Positions 1-8,800 of a DNA stretch of 45,241 nucleotides are shown here, one piece after another. Position 1 is the first letter of the stretch. Each line of letters begins with the position of its first letter. The stretch lies in assembly GCA_036340635.1 (NCBI GenBank), contig JAYYYF010000030.1, positions 1 to 45,241 on the forward strand, in the 5' to 3' direction. The position numbers were made by a program, and so were the translations under genes. Under the pieces are notes generated by a model. It was not told the DNA's origin, did not search any database, and was given only the letters and a program-made list of their open reading frames with translations. The DNA comes from GCA-002728855 sp036340635. GTDB lineage: Bacteria; Bacteroidota; Bacteroidia; Flavobacteriales; Flavobacteriaceae.

Positions 1-1
1 T

Positions 2-193
2 GATGATCTGGCAGGATATAGAGTATATCTGGATACAACAGATGGTACAACACTGGCCAAAGAAATTAATCAAAACACCACTGAATTTATGGCTGATGTT
101 GTTTTAAATGAAACATACTTCTGGAAAGTCATCGCTATAGACGCTAATGGAAACACAGCTTCTTCAGGTGTATATGCCTTTAGGACACAATAA
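2..193 (+). CDS. C-terminal fragment of a fibronectin type III-like surface protein
   Basis: The window opens inside a reading frame that gives 63 codons and ends in TAA at 191-193. The visible part includes LAGYRVYLDTT near its start and TYFWKVIAIDANGN further on, ending AFRTQ. This alternation of YxVY and YxWKVxAxDxxGN strands is typical of the last strands of a fibronectin type III or SusE-like beta-sandwich in Bacteroidota outer-surface proteins. The 5' part lies outside the window, so total length, signal peptide and function cannot be judged. It is followed by about 80 non-coding bases and a tRNA gene. Confidence 0.6.
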   Translation, partial: DDLAGYRVYLDTTDGTTLAKEINQNTTEFMADVVLNETYFWKVIAIDANGNTASSGVYAFRTQ

Positions 194-245
194 GGTAAAG
201 CAAAAGTTCCCTTTTTTAATTTCTATATTTAAATGTTAGAAGTAC

Positions 246-253
246 TATATTTG
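246..253 (+). promoter_or_regulatory. Predicted -7 element of the tRNA-Arg promoter (TATATTTG)
   Basis: TATATTTG matches the Bacteroidota sigma-A -7 consensus TAnnTTTG exactly. It lies 22 bases before the mature tRNA 5' end, which allows transcription to start a few bases upstream of the tRNA. No clear TTG was seen at the usual -33 distance. Confidence 0.55.
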
Positions 254-275
254 CATGTCAAAATAGATTAAACTG

Positions 276-349
276 GGACGCGTAGCTCAGCTGGATAGAG
301 CATCTGCCTTCTAAGCAGACGGTCACAGGTTCGAATCCTGTCGCGTTCA
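276..349 (+). tRNA. tRNA-Arg (anticodon TCT)
   Basis: A full cloverleaf can be folded by hand. The acceptor stem pairs 276-282 with 342-348, including one G-T pair. The D arm contains AGCTCAGCTGGATAGAGC. The anticodon stem pairs 303-307 with 315-319 around the loop CTTCTAA, placing anticodon TCT at 310-312. The T arm is ACAGG/TTCGAAT/CCTGT, and the discriminator A is at 349. The 3' CCA is not encoded. TCT reads AGA, the Arg codon favoured in this A+T-rich genome. Confidence 0.95.
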
Positions 350-403
350 CATTTTAAAATTTTTTATTCTTTTTGATTAAGAATAGTTAGATTTAAATAT
401 AAT

Positions 404-1510
404 ATGATAATAGGTATCCCAAAAGAAGTTAAGTCACACGAATCAAGAGTCGGCATGACCCCTGGAGGCGCTGAACAACTCATCAACTCAGGACATATAA
501 TAAATGTTCAAAGTGGAGCAGGAAATCTTAGTGGTTTTAGCGATAGAGACTATAAAAAAGTTGGGTGTAAAATAATAGATGGAATAGAAAAAATTTATTC
601 TAGTTCTGAAATGATAATTAAAGTAAAAGAGCCGATAGACAAAGAATACAATTTAATCAGACCTAATCAAGTAATTTTTACATTTTTTCATTTTGCATCA
701 AGTGAAAAATTAACTAGAGCAATGATTGAAAGCAAAGCTGTTTGTATTGCATATGAAACTGTTGAAGATAAGGGAAATCTCCCTCTTTTAATCCCTATGT
801 CTGAGGTTGCTGGTAGGATGGCTACACAACAAGGAGCTAAACTACTGGAAAAACCACAGAAAGGATATGGAATTTTATTAGGAGGTGTGCCTGGAGTTGA
901 ACCTGCAAATGTTTTAATTATTGGGGGAGGTATAGTTGGAAGTGAAGCTGCTAAAATGGCTGCTGGAATGGGTGCTAAAGTTACAATTTTAGATAAAGAT
1001 TTAAATAGATTAAGGTATTTAGATGAGATAATGCCATCTAACGTTACTACACTCTATTCAAATGGTTATCACATCCATGAGCAAATAAAGAAATCCCATC
1101 TAATTATTGGATCAGTTCTAGTTCCGGGAACTAAGGCTCCTAAACTGATAACCTCAACCATGTTAAAAGAAATGATGCCAGGAACTGTATTAGTAGATGT
1201 TGCGATTGATCAAGGAGGTTGTTTTGAAACAAGTGTGCCTACAACACACGGAGATCCAATAAAAATTATAGATGGTATTGTTCATTATGCTGTAACAAAT
1301 ATGCCTGGGGCAGTTCCAAATACTTCAACTAATGCATTAACAAATGCGACCTTGGATTATGCTTTAGAACTTGCCAACAAAGGTTGGAAAAATGCCTGCA
1401 TAGATAATGAGGCACTTGCAAAAGGATTAAATATAGTAGATGGTAAAATCGTATACAAAGAAGTTGCAAATGCTTTTAATCTTAAGTGTGAAGAAATTAA
1501 ATTAGTTTAA
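404..1510 (+). CDS. ald: Alanine dehydrogenase
   Basis: NAD-dependent alanine dehydrogenase (EC 1.4.1.1) interconverts L-alanine with pyruvate and ammonium in the cytoplasm. At 368 aa it has the family's normal length. The N-terminus IGIPKEVKxHExRVGMTP carries the substrate-binding Arg15. Lys75 and His96, the catalytic residues known from the Mycobacterium tuberculosis enzyme, fall at exactly the same positions (VKEP and FFHFAS). The Rossmann motif GGGIVGSEAA is near residues 174-183, and an Asp at 269 matches the family's catalytic Asp270. The stop codon overlaps the next ATG (TAATG), so translation of the DUF4442 gene is probably coupled. The combination with nitronate monooxygenase downstream suggests a nitrogen-salvage operon, but that is inference. 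Confidence 0.95.
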   Translation: MIIGIPKEVKSHESRVGMTPGGAEQLINSGHIINVQSGAGNLSGFSDRDYKKVGCKIIDGIEKIYSSSEMIIKVKEPIDKEYNLIRPNQVIFTFFHFASSEKLTRAMIESKAVCIAYETVEDKGNLPLLIPMSEVAGRMATQQGAKLLEKPQKGYGILLGGVPGVEPANVLIIGGGIVGSEAAKMAAGMGAKVTILDKDLNRLRYLDEIMPSNVTTLYSNGYHIHEQIKKSHLIIGSVLVPGTKAPKLITSTMLKEMMPGTVLVDVAIDQGGCFETSVPTTHGDPIKIIDGIVHYAVTNMPGAVPNTSTNALTNATLDYALELANKGWKNACIDNEALAKGLNIVDGKIVYKEVANAFNLKCEEIKLV

Positions 1511-1962
1511 TGAACTATAGTCCTTTAAGTTTCAATTTCTACATGTTGATTAAATTACCCGCTGCATGGTTTTCAGGGGTTAGGGTATCGAAAATAACTG
1601 AAGAATTTTGTGAAGTTAGAGTGAAGTACAGATGGATTAGTCAAAATCCGTTTAAGTCTATGTATTGGGCAGTTCAAGGCATGGCTGCAGAGTTGTCAAC
1701 AGCAATTTTTCTAATCAAAAAAATTAAATCAAATGACACTCCGATTTCAATGCTAGTTTTAAATAATAAAGCTAATTTTAAAAAGAAAGCCAGAGGCCTT
1801 ATAACTTTTAGATGCAATCAAGGAATTAAAGCTTTTGAAACTATTGAGGAAGCAATTAAAACAAAAAAAGCTTTAAAAATATTAATGAAGTCCATTGGAA
1901 GAGATAGTACTGGTGATATAGTTTCAGAGTTTGATTTTGAATGGACAATCAAAGCTAAATAA
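1510..1962 (+). CDS. DUF4442 hotdog-fold protein (possible thioesterase)
   Basis: This 150-aa protein resembles the DUF4442 family, which has a hotdog (thioesterase-like) fold. Supporting features are the N-terminal helix with LPAAWFSGVRV, the central strand EVRVKYRWISQNPFKSMYWAVQGMAAELST, and a C-terminal KKALKIL...SEFDFEW strand. The central segment, with a small-residue helix after NPFKSMYWA, is where hotdog enzymes bind the acyl group. No catalytic residue can be assigned confidently, so thioesterase activity is only a family-level guess. Its ATG overlaps the ald stop by one base, and it is followed directly by the nitronate monooxygenase gene, so the three genes look co-transcribed. Confidence 0.7.
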   Translation: MNYSPLSFNFYMLIKLPAAWFSGVRVSKITEEFCEVRVKYRWISQNPFKSMYWAVQGMAAELSTAIFLIKKIKSNDTPISMLVLNNKANFKKKARGLITFRCNQGIKAFETIEEAIKTKKALKILMKSIGRDSTGDIVSEFDFEWTIKAK

Positions 1963-2937
1963 ATGAAGGAAAATTACATGAATGATTTATCTATACCTGT
2001 TGTTGCAGCACCACTGTTTTTAATATCATGCCCAGAGCTTGTTATTGAATGCTGTAAAAATGGCATTGTAGGAACTTTTCCTGCTCTCAATCAAAGAACT
2101 TCTGAGGGGTTTGAGGAATGGGTTGTTGAGATAAAAGAGTCTCTAAAGAAATTTGAAGATGAAACAGGTAAAAAAGCAGCACCTTTTGGAGTTAATTTAA
2201 TTGTCCACCCAACAAATATAAGGGTAAAAGCAGATTTAGATATATGTGCAAAACATAAAGTCCCAATCATAATTACATCATTAGGTGCCATTGCTGATTT
2301 AGTAGATGTTGTACATGACTATGGCGGCATAGTTTATCATGATATAATAAAAAAAAGGCATGCTGAAAAAGCTGCTGGAGTTAACGTGGATGGACTTATC
2401 CTTGTAGCTGCTGGGGCAGGTGGACATGCTGGGACATTACATCCAATTCCGCTGATCAATGAGATCAAAAAATTTTTCAAAAAAACTATTTTATTATCTG
2501 GATGTATTAGTAATGGAAATGATGTTGCAAGCGCCTTACAAATGGGGGCGGATCTTGCTTATATGGGAACTCGCTTTATTAATGTTAGAGAGAGTGCCGC
2601 AAGTGATGACTACAAAAAGATGATTATGGAAAGTTCTGCAGAAGATATTGTGTATACTGCTGCCGTATCAGGTGTGCATGCTAATTTTATAAAGGCAAGT
2701 TTGGAATCTGTTGGTATTACAGAAGATCGCTGGAAGGATAGCAAAAAAATCGACTTTGGAAAAGAATTAAATCCGGCAGAGGCTGAAGCAAAAGCATGGA
2801 AAACGATTTGGTCTGCAGGGCAAGGAGTTAATATAATTGACAATGTAGCTACAGTAGAGGAGATGGTCAAAAACTTAAAAGAAGAATTTATAAACTCTAT
2901 TGAAAGACAAAATAAATTACTAAAGATTTATAAATGA
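1963..2937 (+). CDS. Nitronate monooxygenase (FMN-dependent)
   Basis: A TIM-barrel flavoenzyme of the nitronate monooxygenase (2-nitropropane dioxygenase) family, which oxidises propionate 3-nitronate or alkyl nitronates using FMN and O2. Typical features are the first strand PVVAAPLFLISCPELVIECCKNG, the segment APFGVNLIVHP, the phosphate-binding turn AAGAGGHAG near residues 148-156, and SGCISNGNDVASALQMGADLAYMGTRF, which closes the FMN site. ATG at 1963 immediately follows the previous stop. A second ATG at 1978 has AAGGA seven bases upstream and gives a family-like N-terminus (MNDLSIPVVAAP), so 1978 may be the true start. The gene ends five bases before the convergent AI-2E permease gene. 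Confidence 0.88.
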   Translation: MKENYMNDLSIPVVAAPLFLISCPELVIECCKNGIVGTFPALNQRTSEGFEEWVVEIKESLKKFEDETGKKAAPFGVNLIVHPTNIRVKADLDICAKHKVPIIITSLGAIADLVDVVHDYGGIVYHDIIKKRHAEKAAGVNVDGLILVAAGAGGHAGTLHPIPLINEIKKFFKKTILLSGCISNGNDVASALQMGADLAYMGTRFINVRESAASDDYKKMIMESSAEDIVYTAAVSGVHANFIKASLESVGITEDRWKDSKKIDFGKELNPAEAEAKAWKTIWSAGQGVNIIDNVATVEEMVKNLKEEFINSIERQNKLLKIYK

Positions 2938-2942
2938 ACCTT

Positions 2943-4031
2943 CTAAATATCTTTAGTTAAAGATTTAACAATTCTATTATTTGATAAAAATTCTTTCAAA
3001 ACCACTTTTAAAGAAGTGTAAAATGGAATTGCAACAATCATTCCAATAGGGCCAAACAATGTTCCTCCAGTTAATATAATTATAAAGATTTCTAAAGGAT
3101 GTGACTTGACGCTTTTAGAAAATATATATGGCTGGCTAAAAAAGTTATCGATGAGTTGGCCAAAAATAAAACCGATCATTACATAAATTGTTTTTGGAAG
3201 TATTATAGAACTAAAATCAGCATCTAAATTACTTGTCATTGACAAAATAATCATTAGTATTCCAGCAATAATAGGGCCTATATATGGGATAAGATTTAGT
3301 AAAGAACATAAAAATGCAATTATAAAGGCATTCTTTATACCAAAAGCAAAAAGTACTATACTATAAACTATTAGTAAAATATTAATCTGCAAGAGTAATC
3401 CTAAGAAATAACGTGATAGCAGATCCTTAATAGACTCAAATGACTTTTTCAATCTTTTCTCATGCTTTTTATCGACAAAGACAAAAATTGAATGTTCAAG
3501 AATATGACTGTCTTTTAAAAGAAAGAATGAAATAAATATTACAGAAAAAAATCCAATTGTTAAACCTCCCAATAAACTAAAAAGATTATTTAAAAATTTT
3601 GGTATTGCACTTAAACTTATATTATCAAAATTCTTCTCATTGGGCACAAATGACTCCCAAAAAGATTTATCTAAATCAAAATATATACTTATTTCAACCA
3701 TAAGTTTTTTAACATCTCTTTGAAGATCATTAATTTCAAGAAGGGACAAGTTTTCTCCCTGTTGAACAAGAAGCGGTATGAATAAAGAGATTATTCCAAA
3801 AAGAATTGACACAAGAAAAGAAATTGTAATTGAAGCTGATAATAAATTGCTGAGTTTTAATTTAGATTTTAAAAATATTACTATAGGTCGGCCTATTAGA
3901 GAAATTATTGCCGCTATCGCTATGTAGATTAATAATGATTGAAGTTGAAACAATAAATATATTAATAAAGCAATTAGAGAAACTCTAAACAAAGTCATTA
4001 ATACATTATTAGACCAATCTTTGCTCTCCAT
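2943..4031 (-). CDS. AI-2E/PerM-family transmembrane permease
   Basis: A 362-aa membrane protein of the AI-2E transporter (PerM, UPF0118) family. It starts with two closely spaced hydrophobic segments, a third around residues 65-90, an extended soluble section near 90-150, and a C-terminal block of about five segments. The block holds GLTIGFFSVIFISFFLLKD, the loop LIPYIGPIIAGILM and the terminal GGTLFGPIGMIVAIPFYTSLKVV, all family hallmarks. Members act as autoinducer-2 exporters or Na+(Li+)/H+ antiporters; the substrate cannot be told from sequence. It is last in the apparent tsaD-rsmE operon, 35 bases after rsmE. Confidence is high for the family, low for the substrate. Confidence 0.85.
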   Translation of the reverse strand: MESKDWSNNVLMTLFRVSLIALLIYLLFQLQSLLIYIAIAAIISLIGRPIVIFLKSKLKLSNLLSASITISFLVSILFGIISLFIPLLVQQGENLSLLEINDLQRDVKKLMVEISIYFDLDKSFWESFVPNEKNFDNISLSAIPKFLNNLFSLLGGLTIGFFSVIFISFFLLKDSHILEHSIFVFVDKKHEKRLKKSFESIKDLLSRYFLGLLLQINILLIVYSIVLFAFGIKNAFIIAFLCSLLNLIPYIGPIIAGILMIILSMTSNLDADFSSIILPKTIYVMIGFIFGQLIDNFFSQPYIFSKSVKSHPLEIFIIILTGGTLFGPIGMIVAIPFYTSLKVVLKEFLSNNRIVKSLTKDI

Positions 4032-4066
4032 TTGATAAATATAACAACATTAGTATAAAGTTTGTG

Positions 4067-4786
4067 TTAGCTTCTTAAAATATGTTTTTTAATAAAAAAA
4101 TTATTTGCTGCCAAAATTCCAGCTGTTTCAGTTCTTAATCTATTAGAACCTAATGAAATAGGGATAACGCCCTTTTTTATACAAAGCTCTACTTCTTTGA
4201 TTGAAAAATCACCTTCAGGTCCAATCATAACAATAATTTTATCGCTCATAAACTTAAGTTCGTGTACTTCATTTTTTTTCATTTTATGGCAATGGGCAAG
4301 ATAAAGCTCATTTTCATTTGAATTTAGGTCTATAAAATCATTGAAAGAAACAATCGGATTAAGTCGTGGGATGAAAAACCGTTTAGATTGTTTTATAGCA
4401 CTAATCATTATCTTATGGCAGCGATCCATATTAAGATTTCTCCGCTCTGTATTGCTGCAAATTATTGGTGTAATTTCATTAACTCCAATTTCAGTTGCCT
4501 TCTCTATAAACCAATCCATCCTAGAGTTACTTTTTATAGGAGAAATAGCAATATGCATATTCTCAGCAGGTCTTGATTTTACTGTTGCACTTAATTTATT
4601 GGCTCTAGAATGTTTTAAGTCAACAGATGAAATCAATCCAACCCATTCTAAGCCTTTTCCATTTGTAACTGTTATCTCATCACCTATGTTTTTTCTTAAG
4701 ACCCTTATAAAATGTTTTGTTTCATCTGCTGAAAAAATAATTTCTTGATTTGATTCAAGTATATTTTTATTATAAAAGATATCCAT
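4067..4786 (-). CDS. rsmE: 16S rRNA m3U1498 methyltransferase RsmE
   Basis: RsmE methylates N3 of U1498 in 16S rRNA using S-adenosylmethionine. The protein is 239 aa, the usual length. The N-terminal PUA-like part contains ETKHFIRVLRKNIGDEITVTNGKG. The C-terminal SPOUT knot has KSNSRMDWFIEKATEIGV, then IGPEGDFSIKEVE and LGSNRLRTETAGILAANNFF, which form the SAM-binding trefoil knot. The ATG abuts the tsaD stop codon with no gap, which indicates co-transcription with tsaD, a common arrangement in Flavobacteriia. Confidence 0.95.
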   Translation of the reverse strand: MDIFYNKNILESNQEIIFSADETKHFIRVLRKNIGDEITVTNGKGLEWVGLISSVDLKHSRANKLSATVKSRPAENMHIAISPIKSNSRMDWFIEKATEIGVNEITPIICSNTERRNLNMDRCHKIMISAIKQSKRFFIPRLNPIVSFNDFIDLNSNENELYLAHCHKMKKNEVHELKFMSDKIIVMIGPEGDFSIKEVELCIKKGVIPISLGSNRLRTETAGILAANNFFIKKHILRS

Positions 4787-5809
4787 TTATATAAAAAATC
4801 TAGGTGATGGAGTTACATTAAATTTGTCAAACTTATTTGAGAGAAATTTATAATACCCCACAATTCCAATCATAGCAGCGTTATCAGTAGTGTATTCAAT
4901 AGGGGGGATGTAAATTTCCCAGCCTCTTTCATTAGACTTTTTTTCTATTTCTTTTCTCATTCCTGAATTAGCACTTACTCCACCACCGATAGCAATACGA
5001 GATAGGGAAAATTGCTCAACAGCCAATTCTATTTTTTTTGTTACACTTTCTACAAGACACTTTTGAAGAGAAGCACAAAGGTCATATATGTTATTCTCAA
5101 TAAAATTATTGTCAATTGATTTTGATTTTATTACCAAATTCTGAAATGCTGTTTTTAAACCGCTATAACTAAAATTTAATCCTTTAATCTTTGCTATTGG
5201 TAGTGAAAATTTATTGGGATCTCCTTTTGATGATAATCTGTCTATAATTGGGCCAGCAGGATAATCAAAACCTAAAACTTTCCCACACTTGTCAAAAGCC
5301 TCACCAATGGCATCGTCCATAGTATTTCCAATTAATTTCATTTTAAAATAATCGTTAACCAATATTAATTGTGTATGGCCGCCTGAAATATTAACGCCTA
5401 AAAAAGGGAACTTAGGCTTTCGCATATTTTGCCTTTTTATAAAATTGGCTAACAAGTGAGCATGCATATGATTGACAGCAATCAATGGGATATTTAAACC
5501 TAGGGAAATTGACTTTGCGAAAGAACTACCAACCATTAAAGAGCCTAAAAGTCCAGGGCCATTTGTATATGCAATTGCTGATAACATATTTTTAGTGATA
5601 TTTGCATCAGATAATGCACGATCAACAACAGGAATTATATTTGATTGATGAGCACGTGATGCAAGCTCAGGTACAACTCCGCCATAAGCCTTATGAATCT
5701 CTTGATTAGCTATATAATTTGATAACACTTCATCATTACATAACACCGCAGCAGCTGTATCATCACATGAAGATTCAATACCCAGTATATAATTCTGTCT
5801 TTTTTTCAC
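4787..5809 (-). CDS. tsaD: tRNA N6-adenosine threonylcarbamoyltransferase TsaD
   Basis: TsaD transfers the threonylcarbamoyl group to A37 of ANN-decoding tRNAs, working with TsaB, TsaE and TsaC. The 340-aa protein opens with ILGIESSCDDTAAAV and has the metal-binding pair of the Kae1 family in NHMHAHLLA (His114 and His118). Later hallmarks are GVNISGGHTQL, DAIGEAFDKCGKVLG, YPAGPIID, the segment IGGGVSANSGMRKE and a late TDNAAMIG metal-site segment. The start is GTG at 5809: an in-frame TGA lies just upstream (codon at 5816-5818), and the upstream ATG is out of frame. It is divergent from tamB, as in many flavobacteria. Confidence 0.96.
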   Translation of the reverse strand: MKKRQNYILGIESSCDDTAAAVLCNDEVLSNYIANQEIHKAYGGVVPELASRAHQSNIIPVVDRALSDANITKNMLSAIAYTNGPGLLGSLMVGSSFAKSISLGLNIPLIAVNHMHAHLLANFIKRQNMRKPKFPFLGVNISGGHTQLILVNDYFKMKLIGNTMDDAIGEAFDKCGKVLGFDYPAGPIIDRLSSKGDPNKFSLPIAKIKGLNFSYSGLKTAFQNLVIKSKSIDNNFIENNIYDLCASLQKCLVESVTKKIELAVEQFSLSRIAIGGGVSANSGMRKEIEKKSNERGWEIYIPPIEYTTDNAAMIGIVGYYKFLSNKFDKFNVTPSPRFFI

Positions 5810-5830
5810 TAAATTTCATAGATAGAGAAG

Positions 5831-5838
5831 CAAAAATA
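5831..5838 (-). promoter_or_regulatory. Predicted -7 element for tsaD-rsmE (TATTTTTG on the minus strand)
   Basis: Read on the minus strand this is TATTTTTG, an exact TAnnTTTG match, 21 bases before the tsaD GTG. It lies in the 39-base divergent gap between tsaD and the proposed tamB start. No convincing -33 TTG was seen. Confidence 0.45.
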
Positions 5839-5848
5839 AAACAATACT

Positions 5849-8800
5849 ATTAGAAAATCATTTAAAATACAATTCTTATTATTCCTTATTATATTTGGTG
5901 CTTTAGGGTTTTCTTTATATACTATAACTTCTTCTTCATTTCAAACCAAATTAGCTTTCCAACTAACAGAAAACTTAAATAAAATTATTGATGGCAAAAT
6001 TAAAATTGGAAGTTTTCTAATACTGCCAAGTGGAGACATTAATATAGATGACCCCATATTACTTGACCATCGCAATGACACTCTTTTTTATGCAAAAAAT
6101 ATAAAAACTAACGTCATTGATATTTATGGGCTATTTGATAAGCAATATGTGCTTTCTAAGTCTAGAATTGATCATTTTTATTTAAAAATTGTTCAATATG
6201 ATAGTGAAGAAGAAAACTCATTATCAATATTTTTTAAGGATTTAATAAAAAAATTAAATCTTAAAAATCAAAAGGATTTATTGATTAAGATTAACAGTCT
6301 TAAAATCAATGGCGGAAAATTAAATCTTGTTAATTCCCAATCAAAAAAGGAATATGTCATCACTAACATTAATGTCAATTTTGATAAAATAATTTTTAAG
6401 GACAATAATTTTGATGCAATTATTCAAGACGCTCAATTATTTTATAAAAAAAATAAATTAGAATCTCTTAAATCAAAAATTAATTATAGTAATGGCATAG
6501 CAAAATTTGACAAACTTGAATTGTCCACAAAAGGCAGTAGGATAAGAGGGGGTATAAAATTCAAGCTTAATGATCAAAGTTTTGATATAGGTTTGGATAA
6601 AATTAAATTATCACATAATGAAATTTCAGAATTAATTAAAACACCAATAGTGTTTGATACATTGTCTGGGAGTCTAAAATTAAACGGAACACTAGATGAT
6701 TTGGTATTGTCCAAGTTAGAATTATTCACTGAAGATTTATACTTTTTAGGAGGAGCTAATTTTAAAAAAATAGTTAAAAATAAACCGGAAATAAAAGCAG
6801 AGATAAAAAAACTTAATCTTTCCTCAAATCTTATTAGTCAAATCCTTAAATCTTATTCAAATAATAGAATAATTCAAAAAATTGGAAAGATTGGAAAAGT
6901 TGAAGTCACTGGATCAATAAATCTCTCAAAAGAAAATTATTTAGGTAATATTTTTCTATTGTCTGAAAGAGGAAATATTTCTAGTATAACGAAAGCAGAA
7001 ATAAAAACAAATAATGAAGATTTATTTGTAAAAAAAATGTCTTGTAATTTAAGATTTGAGGATTTTTATCTAGGCAATATTGTTGATGGAGCAGGAGATC
7101 TAAATGGAGATTTCTATCTAACAGGTCATGGTCCAATCTCTAAAGTATATTTGGGTGATTCGAAAGGATTTATAAAGAATATAAATCTTTTTTCAAATAA
7201 ATATGAAAACATTAATTTAAAAACACAAAAATTAGATGAGGGTTATAAAAATCAATTAATTATTGAAGACAATAACGTCCAGTTTGATTTTTCAATTATT
7301 TCTAAGTTGAAAAATGATGTGACATCGCATGAGGGGTTATTTAAAATTAAAAAAATAGATTTGAATCATTTTTTTTCTAATCTTGGTGATGGAACATCTA
7401 ATTTATCTGGAAATTTGCTAATTGATTATTATGGTGATAAAATTGATAATCTTTCAGGAGTCTTAAATTTTAAAGATTTTATAATTGAAAAAGGATCTTC
7501 AAAATATAATTTTTCAAATTTTTTAGTTGAAAACAATTTTATTGATTCATACAGGAAAATAGAAATAAAGAATTCTAATTCTTTTTCAGGAAAAATTGAA
7601 GGAAATTACTATATCTCTGATGCAATAAATCTATTAAGTAATTTTATAAATGAAGTATATCCTTTTTCATCAGAAAAAAAGCTTCTTAAAGATCAAGACA
7701 TATCATTTAACTTTGGCATGAAAAGCAATTTTTTAAAAACTCTTTACCCCAAAATAAAAAGTGATAAAGAAACTATAATTGAAGGAATAATTTCTTCGTC
7801 TAAAAACAGTTCTAAACTTAATCTTTTCATCCCTAATCTGTTTTATAATAATCTTGATGTCTATGGGTTGGAAATGATTGTAGACACTAGTAATCCGGAT
7901 TACAACACAACTGTTTCAATTGATGAAATAAATAATCAAAACTATCAAATTAGGGGTTTTTATAGTTCATCTATAAAATTAAATGATGAACTTAATATAA
8001 ATCTAAGCTTTGAAGAAGGGGTTAAGTTTAAAAATAAATACTCAATCAATTCTAATTATAGTTTTCATAATGGGAAATCATTTTTAGAGATTGGCAAATC
8101 TAAAATTTTATTCAAAGAAAATTTATGGAGCATAAATGACAGTAATACTAGTATTCTAAGTTATGATCACATCAGAAAAAAGATTGAATTAGATTTAATT
8201 AATGCAAAAATCGATGAAGAAGAAATATCATTTTCAGGAAGCTATAAATCATCTAAAGATTTTGATTTATTTCTTGAGGTTGATAATCTTTCAATAAATA
8301 AAATATCTCCTGAATTCCCAAGATTTAATCTACAAGGGAAATTAAACACATCTATAGAACTAAAGAGATCATTGGCTGACAATACATTAAAAATAGAAAT
8401 AGAAGGTAATGATTTTCAAATAAACAACAATACAATAGGAGATATTTTGGTCTCTTCTTCTGGAAATACACAAATGAATTCATATGGGATTGACTTAATG
8501 GTCAAAAAGGATAAACTTAAAACTCTTACAGGGAAAGGAAGTTTGCTTGGTATAGATATGAATCCAAGATTAGATATAGATTTGATATTTAATCAATTTA
8601 ATATAGATTTCTTGTCACCACTTGGCAGAGAAAATATTAAGAACATAAGAGGGGAAATTAATGGAGAGGTTAATCTTTGGGGCCCTATTGAATCTCCTTA
8701 CCACACGGGAAAATTAGAGCTAAATAATTCCGGTTTGAAAATTAATTATACCAATACTCACTATAGATTTATTGATGGGGCAGAAATATCTTTAGTCAAT

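Noticed and set aside
350..372. A+T palindrome followed by T residues just after the tRNA
   Set aside because: The palindrome ATTTTAAAAT has no G-C pairs and would not form a stable stem; such runs are common in this base composition.
2949..2964. Small hairpin (ATCTTT, loop AGTT, AAAGAT) at the convergent end of the nitronate monooxygenase and permease genes
   Set aside because: The stem is only six bases, A+T-rich, lies inside the permease 3' end and has no T run on either side, so it is too weak to call a terminator.
4341..4748. 135-codon plus-strand open frame opposite rsmE
   Set aside because: It lies entirely inside rsmE, whose family motifs are clear, and its product shows no domain or sensible composition.
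6149..6151. GTG at 6149 as the tamB start
   Set aside because: It would remove the membrane anchor and the conserved first domain encoded in the same frame directly upstream.
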